A stretch of 64,000 nt of DNA from Hyalella azteca (Eukaryota > Arthropoda > Malacostraca > Amphipoda > Hyalellidae), in NCBI RefSeq assembly GCF_000764305.2, contig NW_025941560.1, positions 1 through 64,000 on the forward strand, written 5' to 3'. Positions 58,700 to 64,000 of this stretch are shown piece by piece; the first letter of the stretch is position 1, and each line of letters starts with the position of its first letter. The notes under the pieces are model-generated. The model worked only from the letters and a program-made list of their open reading frames with translations, made no database searches and was not told the DNA's origin. A program made the translations under genes and the position numbers.

Positions 58700-61600
58700 T
58701 GAGGCTCAGGCTCCGGGCATGGCCTAGGCACTTGTGGTGGCGTAAGACGATGTGTAGAAAATTTTGAGATCAAATTTAAGATCTTGTTCTGGATCGATGA
58801 ACTAAATAGGTGGTAGCGTTATATTATAATGAAAAAATTTCTTAAGAGCATTAAGCAAAAAACTTTTAATAGCATTCTAAAGTGATTCATTATTCTTTCA
58901 TTTATTTATTTGTAATCATTCGTGGCGTATGACGTATTTAAAAAAACTCCCTACAAGGATACTATCCCCTACTTTTTATTTTTATTTTACCGTTTGAATT
59001 GAAATTTCCAAGGAATTTTGAGTACAATTCGTAATTCCCAACACCGCATTCATATGACGTGCAATTGGGGGAGTGAGGCAGCTGCCGTCGACATGGATTA
59101 TTCAAATTTTGCCTCATGCCGCCCGACGCCAGAACCAAAGCCTGAAGTAAAGATTCAATGGCCGATATTTACGAGACATCATTCGGGGTTTTGACAGCCA
59201 TGCTCGGATTCGTTACAAAATCTACCCGTCAGGATTTCGATAAATCTTGGAGCCGTCTATTTTTTCACCCAGAAAAACGGACGACAGATCATACGCGGCA
59301 CGAAATTTTATGTTTGCCTAAGCCAATTCGCGTCATTTGTGAAATCTTTGAAAATACTTCCGAAAAAATTCAGAGGTTCGTTATTCAAAGTTCTGTCTAT
59401 TGATTTCATCATTAGAGTCATAAATCGGTTTCAATTGTAATATTAAATAATTAAAGAGTGATGTGAAAAAAATACGGATTGAAATTTAAAATTTTTTGTA
59501 TCACCAGTATGAGCAGAAAATTTTTATGTAACCCGATCTTGTTCATAAATCAGTTTTGAAATACTTCGCGTTACTAAAATATGACTTTTGTAAGTCAGCC
59601 GAAAAGCTTCTATTATAGTTATTTTTCCTAGAGCAATTTCTACATTATATTTCTTTTCGGCGATTCATGCACGTGTGCAGAAATGTTAGCATAAAATATC
59701 AGACAAGCTCAGCGTTTCCATTAATCGTTGTGATTCATTGTAGATCCTACGTCAATGTTAACATCGAATTAACGTGTAAGAAGTAGGTGGTTGAACTAAA
59801 ACCTATAGATAATGCTTGCAGTCCTTCAAATTTTAAAGTGATGGACGACAACTTCTTTCAGGATATAATCAACAAGCGAGCAATTATTTCATTTTAATTT
59901 GAGTTTTCATTTTTCATTACGAATTTTGAATGAACAGGTGATCGTAATAATTTTTCTGTCAAAATCAATGTGCTTCTTATGTTTGGAGCAAATGTCGCTG
60001 AGTCTTGCGTACTGAAATAGTGTTTGCATCCGAAGCTCATATGAATGATTTTTTCTAACGTTTCAAAGAAAAGAGAATGGAAATAATATCAATGTTAACA
60101 GTTAGGTTGTGACAATTTTCACATAACATTGACTTGCGTAAGATTGTCCATTTATGACCTCTCATTTTCATCGCTTCAACTAAAGCGGCGATTTTAACCT
60201 ATATTCGTATTCTAAAAGTAGCTGTTTGATGGACATCTCTGCGCAAATCACTTACCAAGTTGCATTTCATTCTAAGATTAAGTACGAAAAACCTATTTTA
60301 TAATTAACAGCTTACGGTCTTTAATTAATGCTTGCTGGAAGTCGGCCTTTGAATTCCAAACAATCGCCGGCATTAGTCGGTTGCCGAGGACCACTTAGAA
60401 TCGCTGTTGTTTGGAGATAAAACGTGGCAAGTTTGAGTCTAGAAATTAAACTTGCTGCAGCACAGCACACGGTTGAGGAAGCATCTTATTACGTCTTAAA
60501 AAGGCTCATGAGATTCATATAGTAGGACGGGCTTACGAAAATACTTTTGAGATTTTTTCTCTCGGTGAAAGAGGGATTTTCCCCGTTTCCAAACTTTATA
60601 GTTTAATTAGTATTTTTTTACAGCAGACACGCTGTCACTTTAGTTTTTTTATTTTATTTTATCATACATACTTTTTATCAGACAAAGTTTCGTTGTTTAA
60701 TTCATCAACTTTACTTTCTGTTATAAGACTTTTATCTTTAGTGAACCTTTCTTTAGTGGAGGTTGCAAACGAGCCACGTGTGAATAATTCCAGCTCTTAG
60801 GATTGTCGGAAGCTCTTAAGTGTTCATGTCTGCCATAAGCACGCGCTGAGTAACATATAAACGCCAGAATAAGAACAACTTTTTATGGGTACTGGAAATG
60901 TTTACGGACTACTTAGAAATTTTGACATAATCTTCAGTAATTTAAAAATGAATTGTTTATGATTTTATTGGTAAAAAATTGAAATTAGAAGTAAAATGAT
61001 ATTGTGAACTCCAAGTTTCATTATTTGAAGACGACTAAGCTCAAGAACTTGGCTTGGTGATTTATATGATCAAAGAATAATGATATGAAGGCAGAATTTT
61101 TGTTATTTCTAATACACAACAAATTCGATTTTTCTCAAGCTAGTAATATTTGTAGCAAGTGAAATATTTTTCAATATCTCTCTTTAGAAAAGAAAGATAT
61201 TTTTCAAGGTTTGGAAATCGAAGATAAATTTGTTTATTGAAAGGGAAAAAATTGAAAAGAGTGGCATTTGAATCAAGTCATTGACGAATGAACATATCAT
61301 TTTCAATAAAAAAAGTTCAGATTTTCGGATATTACTGTTGTATCCCGTTTCGCCGAGGTTCATATGCAAGTCCAGTCTTTTGTTCCGTTCCTGAAGCAGA
61401 TTTTGATGTGATAACCTATATGATTTTTAGCCTACCAGTGGGATAGAGTGCTTCATTTTCAATATTTAATTGCAATATTTTAAGTGACGCAAATGATTAT
61501 TTTCATTATTTTCATGATAAACGCGCTCGTGTCTTCATTGTTTAAGTAATTTCTTCTGTACAGACATTTGGTTTGTTGATGTGGTCTCGTTTATTTTTAC

Positions 61601-61940
61601 TTGCATAAGCCAGTGTAATTCAACAGAACTACCAATTCGATTTTTTAAAGACTCAAATTAGAATAGAATCAAAAAATTTTATCGACTGGAAGAGGGTGGA
61701 GGGCGTTTCTGCATAAATGGCAATGATTGTTCGAAATTGTTTAAATTCCCTTGCTTGAGCTGCTTTCGCAGGCATATAATACTGGATTTGCTGGTGATGG
61801 TCTCCGTTTGTAGAAAGTTTGGTTCAAAATGAGAACAGCTCGAGTGAGTTGAAAATATATTTAGATAATTCATATATAGTTCCATCGAACAAATAGTTAT
61901 GAAATTCAATGCAATGTTAAATTTTTCAAACTTGTTTTTG
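58700..61940. other. No gene recognised
   Basis: AT-rich. A plus frame at 59158-59403 (81 codons, ATG-led) shows no motif. The interval may be the 3' flank, or an intron, of the minus-strand gene at 61.9-64.0 kb. Confidence 0.3.
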
Positions 61941-62281
61941 TCATCTAGGAGCCTTGCACTCATGAGATACAGAACACATTGTCTGAGCAGGCAGAGATCC
62001 TGATGCGGGATCAACTTCTGAGTCTTTCTCCATCATGTCAGTTTTTTGGGGAGCGTTGTGCACTTCACAATACCAAGCAACTTTTTCCATTATTTCATTT
62101 GAGTCTGGCTGAGATGCCGATATCTTTTTCTCACCACTGACGTTGAGAAAAGGAGCCAATTCATTTGACTTGCGACTCAGAGATGAAAAGTACGGCCGTT
62201 TGATATTATCAGGAGTGGAGTCTGAAGTACATGACTGGAGCAGCGGCCATGGAGTCTCGGAGCAGATGGATTCCTCGCCAT
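61941..62281 (-). CDS. 3' exon of a minus-strand gene of unknown function
   Basis: After a strong acceptor (ttggtctgcattgttccag) the minus strand is open for 112 codons to a TGA at 61941. It begins in phase 1, completing an AAT codon with the exon that ends at 63533. The sequence is hydrophilic and Ser/Pro/Glu-rich: GEESICSETPWPLLQSCTSD, then FSSLSRKSNELAPFLNVSGE, then a Met/Glu/Lys stretch and a Cys-containing end (CSVSHECKAPR). There are no membrane helices or recognised domain; it resembles a disordered cytoplasmic tail. Three successive exons agree in phase, which is the main evidence for the gene. Confidence 0.52.
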
Positions 62282-62651
62282 CTGGAACAATGCAGACCAA
62301 GGGAAAGGTGGTTTATTTCAAGAGTAACATTGAGATCTCAATTTGATTAAGTCTTTCGTGAAACAAAGGGCTCAAAATTATCATGTACTGTAAGTAATCA
62401 CAAACGCTGTTGTAGAAAAGTATTTACTGAAAACATATTTGTATTTATGACGGCAGCATTTACTGTACACACTGTTTATTTCTTAAAAGGTATTTTATGC
62501 GATGGGTAGGATTGTTTCAATACATTTTCCAGTCATGATCCCAAAAAAGAAAAGTTAGAAATTTTTACGCATAGAAAATTTAAATTCCATTTCTTAATAG
62601 AATCAGAATAAAAAAAACGATATTTTACATGCTTTGCAATTTTCTACCTAA

Positions 62652-62678
62652 TACGCGATGGGCTCATCCCATCGCGTA
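62652..62678. repeat. Perfect 11-bp palindrome hairpin
   Basis: tacgcgatggg, loop ctcat, cccatcgcgta. A further half-site cccatcgcggg follows at about 62685. It lies in the proposed intron of the 61.9-64.0 kb gene. Confidence 0.85.
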
Positions 62679-63532
62679 GTATTATCCCATCGCGGGTTTG
62701 AAATAGGTTCGTTGACAGAGAAAATTCTGAGTTATTTCTGAAAATAGGTTATTAATTGAGTAGAATATCAGTTAAAGCTTAAAACGGGTTCAGACGAGTA
62801 AAGCAACAAGGTCAACTTACTGCTTTCAAACAGTGGTATTGAAAATTTGCAGAAATTAAAATTGCGTAATCACTTTGATTTTCGAATGGTTCCTTGGTTT
62901 TGTATTCATTACATCGGCGAAATTTCTGACGCTAGGTTTTGTAAGATCAGATGAGATATCCATGAAATGAATAGAAGCTCAACACTGTAACCAATTAATT
63001 TTAAATGGATCCCAACTTAACATAACAACTTTTAATGGTGATGTACATATCATGAGTTCATGCACTGAGAGGAAATAGTTTTGCATTGTATTAGCTTCTA
63101 CGGAATAAGGTATATATTTTTGAAGCAAATGCATCATCACAGTGAATTATATTGTGGCGAATAAAATCGCTTTAATCTTTCGTTTTATTTGAAAATGCAG
63201 GCAAATGGGCGCAGCAAAACTTTGCATAAATTTGAATAATATGTAATCGAGCTGTTCTCCAATGAATCTAATGAACAGAAATATGCGTATCAATGAATAA
63301 ATGTACATGTATCACAAGATATTCTGATGAAATGGCACGGTAACAGATGTCAGTATTCAATTGAATAAGTTGTCAAAATAAATCTCTTTTGAATTAGTCG
63401 GAAGGTTAAATTGAGTTTCTTGTATTCCAAACTTGCTTTTCTAAAAAAATAATTGCAAGCAAACAACACCGGTGATAGCAGCATTGTTTTATGAAAACTT
63501 GGTTCATTTTATTTAACGTTATAACCACTTAC

Positions 63533-63646
63533 TTTGCAGTTTGAAATTGTTGTGCTGGACCTGATCTTCGTCTCTATAGCCTCGAGGCGCCATGAGCGTT
63601 AGAGCGCTCAGTGGCCCTGAATGGCCTGACTTCGTCACGTCCTCGC
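63533..63646 (-). CDS. Internal exon of the same unknown gene
   Basis: A 114-bp exon with a pyrimidine-rich acceptor (ttttttgtgtcattcatcag) and a consensus donor (GCAAA/GTAAGT). It is symmetric, phase 1 at both ends. It reads GEDVTKSGHSGPLSALTLMA, then PRGYRDEDQVQHNNFKLQ. The incoming phase matches the donor at 63937 (G+GC, Gly) and the outgoing phase matches the exon at 62281. No domain recognised. Confidence 0.58.
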
Positions 63647-63936
63647 CTGATGAATGACACAAAAAAGCGGTCACGTGAAAATAGTTACAGTTCAAATGAG
63701 CCTCTTTCTCCAGTAAAATTTTGTCGCCAGATACATTAATCCTCCTTAATGCTAATCGAGTCAAAATGCATTGTAACTTGAGTTACCATCAGTAGATTAT
63801 ATAGGGTCAATCTCTATACAATCTCTATACACCATCGACTGCGGACATTTCAGGGTAAATGTGCCATAGATTTTGCATCAAAATAACACTTATCAGCTTG
63901 GTTAAACTGTCTCTTAGGATTTGTAGGAGAACTTAC

Positions 63937-64000
63937 CTGAGAGGTCGGGGTTGGAGCGCCCTAAGCAGGGCACGGCGTCGGGGTTGGAGCGCCCTAAGCA
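63937..64000 (-). CDS. Exon of the same unknown gene, with in-frame 11-residue repeat, continuing off the window
   Basis: Minus strand from the right edge to a consensus donor (CTCTCAG/GTAAGT) at 63937. It reads CLGRSNPDAVPCLGRSNPDL, a tandem repeat of 11 residues (CLGRSNPDAVP) made by a 33-bp DNA repeat that keeps the frame. It joins in phase to the exon at 63646. The 5' part of the gene is outside the window. Function unknown. Confidence 0.52.
63943..64000. repeat. 33-bp tandem repeat at window edge
   Basis: One full and most of a second copy of gtcggggttggagcgcccta plus agcagggcacggc; the array probably continues beyond position 64000. Confidence 0.85.

Overview
This is eukaryotic, AT-rich, gene-poor DNA. 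Coding signal comes as short exons with GT...AG borders and matching intron phases. Minisatellites, hairpins and decayed transposons are frequent. The protein content (a Cys-loop receptor fused to LamG/pentraxin, C-type lectin and LDLa domains, plus Penelope-like, hAT and PIF/Harbinger elements) suggests an arthropod. I lean towards a crustacean from memory of that architecture; the sequence alone does not prove it. No bacterial operon, rRNA, convincing tRNA or CRISPR array was found.

Layout. 1-393 (-): C-terminal part of a PIF/Harbinger transposase running off the left edge. 1435-5763 (-): a broken multi-exon receptor gene (copy B) with signal-like region, LamG/pentraxin, C-type lectin, LDLa, Cys-loop ligand-binding domain, Cys-loop, then only TM3 and TM4. 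It carries an in-frame stop, a frameshift, a missing TM1-TM2 block and a broken TM3-TM4 junction. 6403-7569 (-): a second broken copy (copy A) with a decayed Cys-loop exon, clean TM1 and TM2-TM3 exons and no TM4. The two copies share a perfect 80-bp block in TM3. 8283-9710: a complete non-autonomous hAT-like element with an 8-bp target-site duplication and long internal inverted repeats. 10.98-11.22 kb: a weak caspase-like piece. 12.06-13.64 kb: a 14-bp minisatellite beside a decayed PIF/Harbinger-like element with a MADF-like start. 13.6-30.9 kb is mostly non-coding.

30.9-36.4 kb holds small exon candidates; the best is a phase-compatible series on the minus strand at 34.75-33.68 kb. Penelope-like GIY-YIG retroelement tails lie at 42.18-42.36 kb (+) and 50.92-51.46 kb (-). 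A probable 3' terminal exon with poly(A) signals lies at 47.45-47.60 kb (+), another terminal exon at 58.42-58.54 kb (-), and the phase-matched 3' end of a gene of unknown function at 64.00-61.94 kb (-), whose 5' part is outside the window.

The most interesting material is the mosaic receptor pair at 1.4-7.6 kb. Next are the minisatellites that sit on splice borders (47.3, 58.5 and 63.9 kb). All gene models are read by eye and rest on domain resemblance, splice consensus and phase agreement.
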